A DNA stretch of 64,000 nucleotides from Chromera velia (lineage: Eukaryota > Sar > Chromeraceae), in assembly GCA_018398765.1 (NCBI GenBank), contig JAHBMJ010005182.1:64001-128000 (forward strand), read 5' to 3'. The notes below the pieces were generated by a model, which did no database searches, had not been told where the DNA came from, and worked only from the letters and a program-made list of their open reading frames with translations. Both the position numbers and the translations under genes were made by a program. This document shows, in pieces, positions 25,992-36,480 of this stretch (position 1 is the first letter of the stretch; every line of letters starts with the position of its first letter).

Positions 25992-26392
25992 CTAAGCTTA
26001 GATTCAATATATATATATATATATATATATATCTTTAGACTTTCCCTAATATAATAACATAAATATAATATGATATGATATAACATTTATATAAATTTGT
26101 CCGTGTTTATCTCTCTTTCCCTCATAATTCAACCCTAGATTCAACCACATCTTTCATCTGGACAGAGCAACCTTCCGCTACCTTCCGCTAAATCCTTTTC
26201 AAAAACCGCCTCATCAACCAAAGAGACACGTCATCAATGACTCGTCATCAGATTTTGCAGGCCGGATCTTCATTCTCTAATTCATCTCCTCCAACTCAAT
26301 CTTTCGAGTCATCTTCCAATATTACATTAAGTTTATATTATATTATATTAGCGTTTTGTCTGAAATATAATATATATTGAATCCAAGCCTAG
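25992..26392. mobile_element. MITE, 401 bp, 22-bp TIRs and 8-bp target duplication
   Basis: Terminal inverted repeats at 25992-26013 and 26371-26392 match over 22 bp with two differences; the shared core includes GATTCAATATATA. The element is flanked on both sides by the perfect 8-bp direct repeat GAGTCCCC (25984-25991 and 26393-26400). The interior is AT-rich, with an AT dinucleotide run at about 26008-26031, and has no transposase frame. An 8-bp duplication fits hAT-type mobilisation, although the terminal bases fit the hAT consensus less well than the element at 9251. Confidence 0.85.
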
Positions 26393-26400
26393 GAGTCCCC

Positions 26401-26722
26401 TCTTTTTGCTTCTCTATAAAAAAGCTCAGAAATATGTTAGAAATATGTTAGAAATATATAAAAAATATGTTAGAAATATTATAAAATTTTTATAGAAATA
26501 CTATAGAAATATTATAGAAATCTGGTCTAAGAAATATTAATATTATATTATAGAAATATGCATGTTAGAAATATTATAGAAATATTATAGAAATCTTATA
26601 GAAACGTTAAAAAATCTTCAGATCGGATTTCTATAATATTTCTATAGTATTTCTATAAAATTTCTAGAATATTTCTTACATATATTATATATATATTTCT
26701 TACATATTTCTAACATATTTCT
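26401..26722. repeat. AT-rich foldback element, right arm split by retrotransposon
   Basis: Two arms of about 97 bp (26428-26522 and 26626-26722) are inverted copies at roughly 90 percent by eye. Both are built from AGAAATAT-type units. The inverse match continues past the right-hand arm only if the LTR retrotransposon 26723-32946 and one target copy are removed: sequence from 32952 (AACTTTTTTGTAGGG) resembles the inverse of the sequence left of the left-hand arm. The retrotransposon therefore landed inside this element. Confidence 0.75.
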
Positions 26723-27029
26723 AGCAGAACGTGCAAGCGGGCCGGCACCGGCCAACCGGTCCCGCCGTACAGCACGCCTCCAGAGAGCTATGACCGAGCA
26801 CGTACGCATCTTGCAGATCAATGCATGCAGAATTAATTACATGTACATAAATCCATGTAAACAGTAATTCGGCAATACAGAATGATGGAGTCAGATAAGT
26901 CAGAGACTTGATTGATGGTTAGAAGTGAAGTAGCCTTACTTCACACACCTTCTGATAACGAACACGTATAAGTGCTGCGTGCGCTCACGGGTAAAGGCGC
27001 CCCTAGACAAGCAGTGTCTAGCTCTTTCT
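26723..27029 (+). repeat. 5' LTR of copia-type element
   Basis: Begins AGCAGAACGTGCAAGCGGG and ends TAGCTCTTTCT. It contains a GC-rich palindromic block (GGGCCGGCACCGGCC) near its start and a TATA-like CGTATAAGT near 26964, which could be the element promoter. Confidence 0.92.
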
Positions 27030-27046
27030 GGTGACGCCAGCGAGAG
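27029..27046 (+). other. Putative primer-binding site
   Basis: TGGTGACGCCAGCGAGAG immediately follows the 5' LTR and starts with TGG, the complement of a tRNA CCA end. The first T may be the last LTR base. Its complement would be a tRNA acceptor strand ending GGCGTCACCA. I cannot assign the tRNA. It ends one base before the gag ATG at 27048. Confidence 0.6.
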
Positions 27047-27047
27047 A

Positions 27048-30000
27048 ATGAGTGAGTCGGGATCGACGTTTCCGGTTCTACAGAATGATCAGGTCTTCAA
27101 GCCCTGGTGGGATCAGTGCGTATCGAAAACAGAAGGGGCAGAAAAGCTCTTCGGTGCCTCTAATGAGAATATCGCACAATGGCAGGCAAGCAGAATCTAC
27201 TCGGCAACTCATAAGCATCCAATTGTTGGAAAGTCCATCCAACATCTTTTCGATCAAAAGAATGACTCCCATGACACGATATTCCGACATGCTAGCACCC
27301 TGAAGATAGATTGGGTCAAGTACAAGGATGCCCTTTTAGACAAAATCAAACAGCTCCTTGAAGAAACTGCGAAGGCCAAATCTAAAAAGAATGTGCGTAA
27401 ATGGCGTATGCTTGCGGATAACGGCCGAGATTTCGCATCGTTTCAACTTTTTGTCGACTTCTTCGAGGTACTGGAGAAGGAGATGAAGGACTCAAAGGGA
27501 GAGAAGGACGTGCCTGATTCCCTGAGAGGGGAAGCTGTGTTTGCCTGTTTCCCTGCCTACAACCAGAGGATGTTGGGGACAGATTGGGATGAAGATGATC
27601 TGTCCGACTACGGGAAATTGATTGCGGAGGCAAAGAAGCTCGCAGCCAAGACCCAAACCAACATCATCACGGAACCAGCAGGAGGTCCGCCTGCCTGGCA
27701 GACTGCCACCACCAACAATATCACTCAGACGAAGAAAGCCGCAGTCGTCAAGCAGGAGGCTGCCTTTGTCGGTGGCGCTGGGTTCCCTCCGAGGGGGAGG
27801 AATAGAGGCAGAGGGCGGGGAAGAGGCAGTTCAGGGGCAGGTCGAGGAAGAGGTCATGGGGGGCAAGAGAGAGGCCAAGAAATGAACCCAAACGATTGCC
27901 CAAAGTGTGGCAGGGTAGGGGAGCATGACCCAGAATGGCTTGAGAAGAATGATTGTCCGGGGAAGACACACACGTGCGAGATCTGTGGGAACTACGGACA
28001 CAGGCCACGCGTGTGCAGGAAGAAGGGGGACACTGCAAACACCCCTCTAGCATCCACATCTAACTCCAAGGAGGCCTCCATTCACAGAGGGGACGTGGAG
28101 GGATGCAAGCTGCTCGAGGTAGTGGCCCTGGACGATTCGATGGCAAGGCAGCCTACTACGCTCAACATGAGAAGAATGGTCAAGGGTGCACACCTGACCA
28201 ATATGAGGTCAGCAGACTTGCGGGATATCGTTCCTAGTCTGGAAAAGGTTTTCAGAAGGCAGGCCACCTTCTTGAGTGTTTTCGAAATAATATGTGCATG
28301 TCTGTGCTTCCTCACTCATCTCCCTTCTCTCTGTCTCTCTGGCATTGGCAGGGTGCGGAGGGAGGAATTCGACAGACATCACACACAACATTCCGGATGA
28401 GGGATGGTGTGCCCCAACCATTCTTTATCGATGTGAAGGAGCACCACGCCTGCATGGTAGACTCCACTGGAGACGACGCGGGACTCCCAGACAAGTTAGT
28501 ATCGGTCAGTCAACACAGACCTGCTGCACGCCGTCGGATGCACATCGACTCATGCACCACAGCACCCATAGGATGGGAGAGAGAGCTGGGAGGAATGGTT
28601 GTCTGGAGTAGGCTGTCTGACATGTCTTTTAGGCTTGCGCACAAAAAGGCAGAAAAGAAGATCCGAATCTCCCGTCTCGCATGTATCGCACAGAAATGCA
28701 AAGTCAGAGGGGTAGGCTGGCAAGTCCTTTTTGTCATGGTCTATCTGACGTACGACCCAGTGCCATATCTGATGAGACAGGATGATGCTGAGGGGGAGAC
28801 GATTTTGCGAAAAGAGGGGAAGGAATCATATGTGGTCGTGAGGGACGCCAGGGGGTTCTTAGCAGAGATCCTCGTTGACAATCCAAGGGGAGACGGCCGC
28901 ACAACAAACCTTCCGTTCACAGACGTCATTGTTCCCCGTACTGACGAAGTAACAGCAGCAATGAGAGACAAGGGGAGCGTGTGGGCTATGGGGTTGCGCA
29001 CCATCGGGTTTGAGGAACTGAGGGCAGAACATAGGAGATTCAGGCACGTAGGCAAAGACAAGCTAGAGCCCACACTGGCCTGCAGGGGGATGCAGGCAAG
29101 GAGTGAAGACTAGAAGAGGCTTGAAACAGAGTGCCGACTGTGTCCCCTCAAAAACGCAACCATCCCCACTCTAGCTCCAGTACCCACCTGACATGAGGAT
29201 ACGGGTGGGCCCTTCGACATCATGCAGATTGATCACTGGTTTCCCAATGATGATGAGGTGGCAGGGCCTCACAAATGCTGCATGCGGGTGATTGATGAGT
29301 GGGGGGGACTTGACCTTGACTACCCCCTCGGGTCACGAAACCAGTCTGTCGAGGGGTTCAAAGAGCATATCGACTTTGTTGAGTCGTTTGGGGGAGTACA
29401 ATTCCAAAAAGAAGGGCCGAAGGCAGTAGCAGCACGCATCCATTGCGACGATGCACCTGAATTCTGAGGGGGGGAGTTTGGAGCGTTTGCAGAGCGAAGG
29501 GGAATAAGATTTTTGGACCATCCGTCTGGAATCAAAGGAGCTCTGGGTTTTGTAGAGGGGAAAAACAAGCATGCAAGAGCAGAGCTTGGTGCCTTCCGGG
29601 CTGAATGGAAGCGCCGGTTTGGTTCATGCCCTAAATCCCTCTGGGGTCATATGGCCAGAGGGATCAGCATCACCAGAGCTAAGACATACAGCAAGGTGCT
29701 TTGCACCTCCCAATGGAAGAAAACCTTCAGCTCTGACCCTCCCTACCATTTTCTCTGCGGAGATGTGGGTGTGTTGCGAACTGCAGAGAGTGGAATCGAA
29801 CTTCCAGGCAGTGAAGTTGTGTGGCTCTATGAGAAGAACAAAAACCTTACTGTCGTGACTCGAAAGCAACCAAACCGTGACGTGTGGGACATCATTCACA
29901 TGCATCCCCACTACGTCAAACCAGTGAAGAGGGGTATTGTGGCATATTAGGGGGGGCCTGAATGGGTCCCTGAGAGCAACGAATCACAACAGCAGCAGCC

Positions 30001-32568
30001 CTACACCATTCCCCCTTCTTCTGAAGAGTCCTCCCAGAATGTTTTCCTTCCCGCCCCCCCTGTCCAAGGAGAGGCATCCAATGAGGGGGTGCATGGTCAC
30101 GCCTCCGGTAGGGGGGTGCAGCAAGCCAATGAACAGGCAGCAGTCCCAGAGCAGCATGGGGCTGATATGCTACCAGCTTCACAGGAATGCTACACAGGTA
30201 TCCTTGTGCAGGGAAGGAACAACCAGCTGATCCCCATGGCTATGACTGAAAAGGCATTCAAACGGACCGTCCCCGTCTTTTCACTGTCAAAACAGCCCGA
30301 TGGCACCTGGAATTTTTCTGGCATCTCCTTGAATGTGCGCAAAGCAGATGTGCTGCGTTATTTCGAGATTGTAGAGGGTCGCATTCCTTCTGCAATCGAA
30401 GCACAGATCTCACCCCCTCTCCTATTGCAGGTGGGGGGGTGTCAAGCACCTGCTCAGAGAGAGGGAGATGGAGATAGAGAGGGAAGGGACGAGTCACCTG
30501 ATGGGAGAGACCACAAACCAAAACACAGTGATAATGAGGATTCTCTCTTCGGAGAGAACTTCCTCGCACCCGATGCCCTGACAGGAGGGCAGTTGGGTGG
30601 AAACAACAAACATGCACAGGGGGGGGGGCCTCCGGGGGCAGACCTTAGAGATGAGCCTCCTGTAGACAACGTCTTCTTCCTTGCTCCTCCCCATGACTGC
30701 CTAGGACTGGACCCCGAGCATCCTCTCACAGTCCCTGACGACTTCAAACAGGGATCTACGCAAACCCCTGCACTCCCGGAAGAGGTCGAGAGGGGAGACT
30801 TCGATGAGGCATACAGAGACGAGTGGCTGAAAAACATTGTAGGTAAGGGAGTTCTGGGTAGGGTGGTCGACAGAAAGGAAGTGGACTCTGTCATGCGCAT
30901 GGGTTGGAGACTCACTTGGAAAGAGAAAGAAACCAAGCAGGCAGAGAAAGAAAAGGAAGAGAACAGGCAGAAAGAAGGGAAGGCAGGAATTGATCGGCAG
31001 TCGGGACGACAGGCAGACGGTTCTCAGGGAGACAGAGAGGCGCAACAGCCTCGCAAGTACAAGGGCAGGAAAGGAAGGATGAAAAAGAATGAACCAAGAC
31101 AGGCAAGGCCAGAGAACAGAAAGCTAAAAGCAAGATGCTTTGGAAAGGGTTTCACAGACAAAAGAGCGGTTGATACTTATGTCGGCACACCTTCTGTCTG
31201 GGCAATTCTTATGTTCTGCATTTTCTCTTTAACTTTCTGTCTCTTTTGTTTTGCGGAGGACATCTCTGGAGCGTTCCTCACTGCCCCTGACAAGAACGAG
31301 AAGAGAGCCGCAGTCATCATTCCCGATTGGCTGCCGCACATTCCAGCCAAGAACCCATATGAAGACATGAACGACAGGGACTACGAGACCCTCAGAAAAG
31401 CAGCCCTCGAAATCAAGCCGGGAGAGCTTCGATTGGTGGAAAAAGGACTCTACGGGATGCCCTGCTCAGGCAACATCTTTGATGAAAGCCTTGCAGGAGT
31501 TCAGGGTGAGGTAGGATATGAACGAGTAGAGACCGGGGTGGCAGTCAAAAGAGGTCAGGCAGGTGAGCCTGCTGTTGGTGTCCAAATCAATTGGATTGAT
31601 GATGTATTCGGGGCAAGGAGGGATAGGAAAGAGACCGCAGAAGAAATTGCATTTCTCAGAAGCAGGTTTGAATGGGGACACCTCTCCGAACTTCCCTCTG
31701 ATGCCAGCATCAAGTATGCTGGCATGGACTTCTCTTTCTTCAATGAGACAGTGGAGGTGTCTCAGAACTCATACAGCAGGGGGGTCAACACAGATGCCCT
31801 TTGGAGAACGATCGAAGAAAAGAGAAAGGAGAGGGAAGTGAAAGCTACAAAACTCAAACCCGCAACCGAAATGGAGAAGGAGGGGGGATTGGAGCCGCTC
31901 ATGTAGAGTATCAATGGTGTGTTGCATTGGATGGTGCGCACATGACCCTCCAGACGTGTCTGGGCAGATGAGCTCAGTTGCCACTCCACCCGACCATGCA
32001 GGAGAGTTGTCAGAGCAGCAGTCAGGGTCCTAGAAATGCTGAAGGAGAAGAAAGAGCCGATCCGTCTGCGGGCACTGAAACGATTCAAGAGAGTCATGCT
32101 AGCTGTGCTAGGTGACAGCTCCTACTCGCGAACGACCTATAGTGGAAGGTTGGGTTGGCTAATATTCTTGGTTGAAGAAGGATGGACTCCAGAGACAGCA
32201 ATGCAGGAAGCCAACCCGTGGCAGAACACCATAGCATAGTACACTGAACGCCACAACCACAAACATGGGAGTAGCACAGCAGCAGAAGCAACTAGCTTCG
32301 AAAGCGTCATCAAGCATTTTCCCCGTTTGAAGACACTCGCAACCCACCTGTGGGGTCAGGAACCGAAAATACAATTCTTTACTGATTGCAACCTGTTCTT
32401 TGAACAGTTGAGAACGGGTATAGCAGCAGACGGTACCTCACAGGGGATGTTTGATTTCATCATACAGGAACTCGGACGGACTAGAGGGTCAGTGACTTGG
32501 TGCAGGAGAGAGGTCTAGATGGCCAACGCGCTGACTAAGCCGTGTTGGCTTGGGAAGGAATTTTCATG
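27048..32568 (+). pseudogene. Copia-type gag-pol, interrupted
   Basis: Gag starts at ATG 27048. It carries an Arg/Gly-rich stretch (about 27775-27880) and a CCHC zinc knuckle CEICGNYGHRPRVC encoded near 27978-28019, preceded by a second Cys/His cluster. A GT-AG intron at 28278-28351 would fuse gag in phase to pol. Pol then runs almost entirely in one frame. Its parts are a protease-like VDSTGDD motif (~28457), a degenerate HHCC and integrase triad (Asp ~29231, Asp ~29450, Glu ~29555), reverse transcriptase with EDISGAFL (~31254) and WIDD (~31592) in place of YVDD, and an RNase H region to about 32568. In-frame stops: TAG at 29111, 29948, 31904, 32237 and 32516; TGA at 29189, 29465 and 31943. 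Frameshifts lie near 31943 and shortly downstream. Not functional as it stands. Confidence 0.88.
28278..28351 (+). other. Probable 74-nt spliceosomal intron between gag and pol
   Basis: Begins GTTTTC, has a pyrimidine-rich 3' half (CTTCTCTCTGTCTCTCTGGC) and ends TTGGCAG. Removal joins the gag frame exactly in phase 0 to the pol frame, which otherwise lie in different registers. The unspliced reading of this piece is hydrophobic and unlike gag, which supports it being intronic. Confidence 0.55.
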
Positions 32569-32626
32569 AGCAGAGAAGAACAAATGACAGAACAAGGATG
32601 ACTGAAGAAAGATATAGATCTTTGCA

Positions 32627-32639
32627 AGATGGGGGGGTG
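32627..32639 (+). other. Polypurine tract of copia-type element
   Basis: AGATGGGGGGGTG lies immediately 5' of the 3' LTR, where the plus-strand primer is expected. Confidence 0.75.
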
Positions 32640-32946
32640 AGCAGAACGTGCAAGCGGGCCGGCACCGGCCAACCGGTCTAGCCACACAGCACGCCTCCAG
32701 AGAGCCATGACCGAGCACGTACGCATCTTGCAGATCAATACATACAGAATTAATTGCATGTACATAAATGCATGTAAACAGTAATTCGGCAATACAGAAT
32801 GATGGAGTCAGATAAGTCAGAGACTTGATTGATGGTTAGAAGTGAAGTAGCCTTGCTTCACACACCTTCTGATAACGAACACGTATAAGTGCTGTGTGCG
32901 CTCATGGGCAAAGGCGCCCCTAGACAAGCAGTGTCTAGCTCTTTCT
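32640..32946 (+). repeat. 3' LTR of copia-type element
   Basis: Same length as the 5' LTR, with about 13 substitutions and no indels. Differences cluster in the GC-rich block (four within ten bases near 32680). It is followed by the TTTCT target copy and then by the interrupted foldback arm. Confidence 0.92.
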
Positions 32947-33028
32947 TTTCTTAACTTTTTTGTAGGGTTCTTCCGACAAACAGTGTCACAGTCTCAAACT
33001 TTTTTTTTGGAATAAGCAAGACTTGGAC

Positions 33029-35093
33029 CCTTAGGGATAGCTATCGTATTGTATCGGTATCGAATCGGTATCGTATCGGAATTTAAGGTTCCAAAAAAAG
33101 GGGGTATTGTCGATAATTTCAATACTGACATAAAATTTTTAGCGTACAAGGCTAAAACTGATGATTAAGGTTTTTATTATGCATGTCACGTTCCTGTATA
33201 TGAGAGGCGGATCTAGCTTAGTCTGTCAAAAGGTTCCGGTTCGTCCCGTCTCTTCTGAATCTAGGAACACTGCTTATTGATCACTTTTACTGTGGTTTAT
33301 TTCTCAAGCGACGGTAGAGTAGGACTCGGAGAACAACGAAAAGAGGGGAGAGGCAGGGCAAAAACTTTCTAAAAGTTTGTCCCCTTGACAAAAGCTACCT
33401 TTTGACGGCGGAAAACAACTTCAAAGAGACCCTTCCCGTTAATTTGCCCCTTATTTTCTCAACTTTCTTTTCTTCTTTTCCTCTCATGCGTTTGCATCTT
33501 GTTTGTATACAAAGAATCAATTACCAAAGGATCGCTTAGTTTGCGCCTTCCAAGTCGAAAGACCCGGAGAACGCTGCGACCTCTCTACTGAGAAAGCATT
33601 CAGGCTAGAAAGGCCCTCTGGTTCTCCTCCTGCTGTGAATTGAACAGAGAAGATTTGCGGCAACGAAATGCTGAAGCGTACAGGAAAGAACTTTATAATA
33701 CCAGTCCATTAGCTTTGTCTGCACTGCCTCGTCTCTCTCTCCTCCTCTCACTCTTCCGGCCTCCAACTTTGCCATCTCTTTCAAAAAACGAATTATCCCC
33801 TCTCCTGGTCTCCCATATATCTCAAACATAAGGGGAACAAACCGAAATCCGATTTCATGACAGATCTCACCGTATTTGACTACTTAGTGCAAACGGTATC
33901 ATTCGTAAAACTGTAAACTTTTTATAAAAATCTTATGTTTTTAAAAAGTTAACTTTACTTAGAAAATCGGTTTTAAAACGTTTAGAAGGCCAAACTATAA
34001 GGGAGGCTTCGCCCCCCTAACCTCCCCTCTTAAAAAGAGTCAACATATCATGAGGTTAAGAATGACTTCATCAACACGTCGTTCCTAGAAATGTCATGTC
34101 AGACGCAGACTGTTAAACTTGATTTTATTCTGATGTGTATGCCAAAATCACCCAAATGCAAGTGAATGCATATAAAATTTACAGCAAAACGTAGACATCC
34201 ACATGCTATTCTACACTCACGAAGGAACCGTGTAGATTTGCAGCACAAAAAAGAAAGAAAACACAAACTACACAGCAAGCAGCTCAGGTTGAACTCTCTT
34301 GAGCGATGTGGTGGTTGATACTCAGCGAGCGGAGTGAAGAGAAAATTGAGATCAGTGACCTCACTCGTGACTGACCTTTCCGAATTTCAGTTCGCCCATG
34401 TTGACATCCTCGTCGATTCGGTCACTCTTGAAGCTCCAAGACGGCACAAAAAGAGGAGACAGCACTGTGGAAAGACGATTTTTAGACTATACTGTCCTTA
34501 AGCTGTTTGGACGTTGGCCAGTAAGCCAACTCCGACAGGGCAACAACGGGTTAAGCAACTCTGTATGCTGAAGAAACGAAATTTCTATCCGCCTGACGTT
34601 TATAATATGCCCACACCTTAGCTTGTTTTTTCCCCTTCTGGCAGTTATGATGCTTTGATTGTCTAGAAGCGGTTTTGTTCAGAAAACAGAAATAATGAAG
34701 CTCTGTTAGATCGGATGCAGTGTACATGTAGTCTTGTCTTGAAGCCAACTTTTGAAGTTGGGCTGTTTTGGCTGCTGGGGCTGAATTCAGTGTATATTGT
34801 ATGGAGCCGGTTCCGCATTCATCCATGCATGGAGGCTGATGGAGCTACGGTTGCCAATGGGGATGCGGTATACGTATTACTGTATAGGCCCGGCCGCGCC
34901 CGGTCTTCGAGCTCTGAGGCCCGGCCCGGCGCGCGCCTTGCCACATATTAGCCCAGCTACTCCTTCACAAGCTTCAAGCAAGCCGATACTAACCAATACT
35001 CGGCCACTCAAGAAAGAACCAATAGTCGATACTTCGATACCGATACCGATACGATATGATATAATATAATATTGATACGATAGCTATCCCTAA
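33029..35093. mobile_element. Non-autonomous TIR element, about 2.06 kb
   Basis: TTAGGGATAGCTATCGTAT at 33031-33049 is matched perfectly by its reverse complement at 35075-35093. Subterminal GTATCG microrepeats occur at both ends (33051-33080 and 35030-35060). Flanks carry ACTTGGAC (33021-33028) and ACTTGGTC (35094-35101), an imperfect 8-bp candidate target duplication. The interior holds no transposase-like frame. It includes a G/C hairpin near 33999-34027 and a GC-rich island at 34888-34942 in otherwise AT-rich DNA. The left end may include two or so bases more than the right. Confidence 0.7.
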
Positions 35094-35314
35094 ACTTGGT
35101 CATACACTTGAAAACTCTTAAAGCCTTTCACATCTGAATCGGTCTGAATGAAACGTTTTTCAAGAAAGGGGTGGTGGATGATGCCGCTCAGCAATATTGT
35201 GAAACGATTGTATGGAGACGGCAAGACAGACATGCACCAAAGATGGGCCTTATATAACCAAAAAAGATTAGGTTATACATTTTTTAGAATTAATACTTCT
35301 ACGTATAAAACCAT

Positions 35315-36345
35315 CCCTACAAAAAATGTTAGAAAACTGATAGAAAAGCTGCTAGAAAAGTGATAGAAAACTGATAGAAAAGTGATAGAAAACTAATAAA
35401 AAAGTGATAGAAATAATCTAAAAAATTAGGGGTCCAAATTTTTATCAGTTTTCTATCACTTTTCTATCAGTTTTTTATCACTTTTCTATCACTTTTCTAA
35501 TAACTTTCTTTGGGTGGTCGCTAGATAGATTATTTATATTAGATCTTCAAAAAAAAAAAATCTATCTAACTAATCTAACTAATCTAAACATGGTAACTCC
35601 TCCCTGGCCCATGCACCTTCCAGCAGGGCAACCCGCGCAACAGCTAAACAACAGTTGTTTTAGAGAAAGAAAAAACAACTTTCTGACAAATCGAGATATG
35701 TGTTTTTTTTTTTCTGTGACCTAGTCTGTGACACCCCTAATTCGAAGCCGCGGTGAAGCGTTGAATTTGTTGTGAACCACCTCAGTTCGATCACGCTTAT
35801 ACCTTCGTCATAGGGCAGCCTCGTCGCCAGTGGTATAAGTAGCGCACCGCCCGTGTACTGCCTGTCACCCAAAGAGTGTGAATCAGATCATTAGTGATCG
35901 TTATGTTCGTCTGGTGATTGTCCTTAATTAGTACTTGACTGACAGTACAGTGTGTTACTACTCTTTAGCTACCGATAGAGGTCTAATTGACCTGATTCGA
36001 TCTGTCCACTCTGCGATCGATCTAGTGATCCATCAATATGGCTCCACTCGGTCATATCAGAATTGAGGTTGATTGTCTCGTGAAAGGCCAACGCCTAGGC
36101 CGACGCTCAGGCCGCTTTCACCATAGATTTTTTATATTTTTTTTTTTAAGATTTTTTAGATACATCAATATTAATCAATATATTAGTTTGGAGGGGGTAA
36201 AAAATCTAAACTAAAAGAAAATCTATCTAAAGACCACCCCTAGAACAACTTTTTTAACATTAATTTCTATCACTTTTCTATCAGTTTTCTATTACTTTTT
36301 AAACAACTTTTCTAACATTTTTTATAAAGATGTTAGAACAGACTG
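35315..36345. repeat. Compound foldback and minisatellite element
   Basis: The left part (35315-35511) is an inverted pair of arrays of an ~11-bp unit (GATAGAAAAGT and its complement) centred near 35430. Further inverse units occur at 36265-36345. An inner inverted pair GGGTGGTC/AGATAGATT at 35512-35531 matches AATCTATCT/GACCACCC at 36220-36239. The left boundary CCCTACAAAAAATGTTAG resembles, inversely, the sequence at 32952-32966, linking it to the foldback element split by the retrotransposon. The spacer (35590-36120) shows no coding signal that I recognise. Confidence 0.6.
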
Positions 36346-36480
36346 ATTTTACGGTTACGAAAGTCCAGTCCCAGGGGGTTTGGAGGCCTCCAATAACTGG
36401 TATAAATTAAGTTATGATTTTTTTAGTAACCAATTTTTGAGCCAAACCCCTAACAATAACTCTTAAATGATATATATAGT
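36340..36480 (-). repeat. Second copy of GTTAC/hairpin repeat family
   Basis: Inverse-oriented relative of 25676-25790. It shares the 19-bp end motif (36459-36477), GTTAC/GTAAC motifs and a palindromic G/C hairpin (GGAGGCCTCC at 36379-36388). Confidence 0.5.

Larger units (their letters stand above)
26723..32946 (+). mobile_element. Ty1/copia-type LTR retrotransposon, 6.2 kb, degenerate
   Basis: Two 307-bp LTRs (26723-27029 and 32640-32946) flank gag, protease, integrase, reverse transcriptase and RNase H remnants. Integrase precedes reverse transcriptase, which is the Ty1/copia order. A 5-bp direct repeat TTTCT flanks the element (26718-26722 and 32947-32951). By manual alignment the LTRs differ at about 13 of 307 positions with no indels, mostly transitions. 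Given in-frame nonsense codons and frameshifts in pol, this copy is inactive. The LTRs begin AG and end CT instead of the usual TG...CA. Confidence 0.92.

Noticed and set aside
29111-32518. Reassigned stop codons (TAG as Gln) in this genome
   Set aside because: The five other genes end normally with TGA or TAA where seen and have no internal TAG, and the retrotransposon also has frameshifts, so decay explains the stops better.
33605-33829. Possible transposase fragment inside the 2.06-kb TIR element
   Set aside because: Frames of 63-74 codons here have no transposase motif on either strand.
35740-35890. Possible rRNA fragment (ACCGCCCGT motif near 35845)
   Set aside because: The motif recalls small-subunit rRNA 3' ends, but the flanking bases do not match a conserved rRNA helix, and I cannot extend the match.
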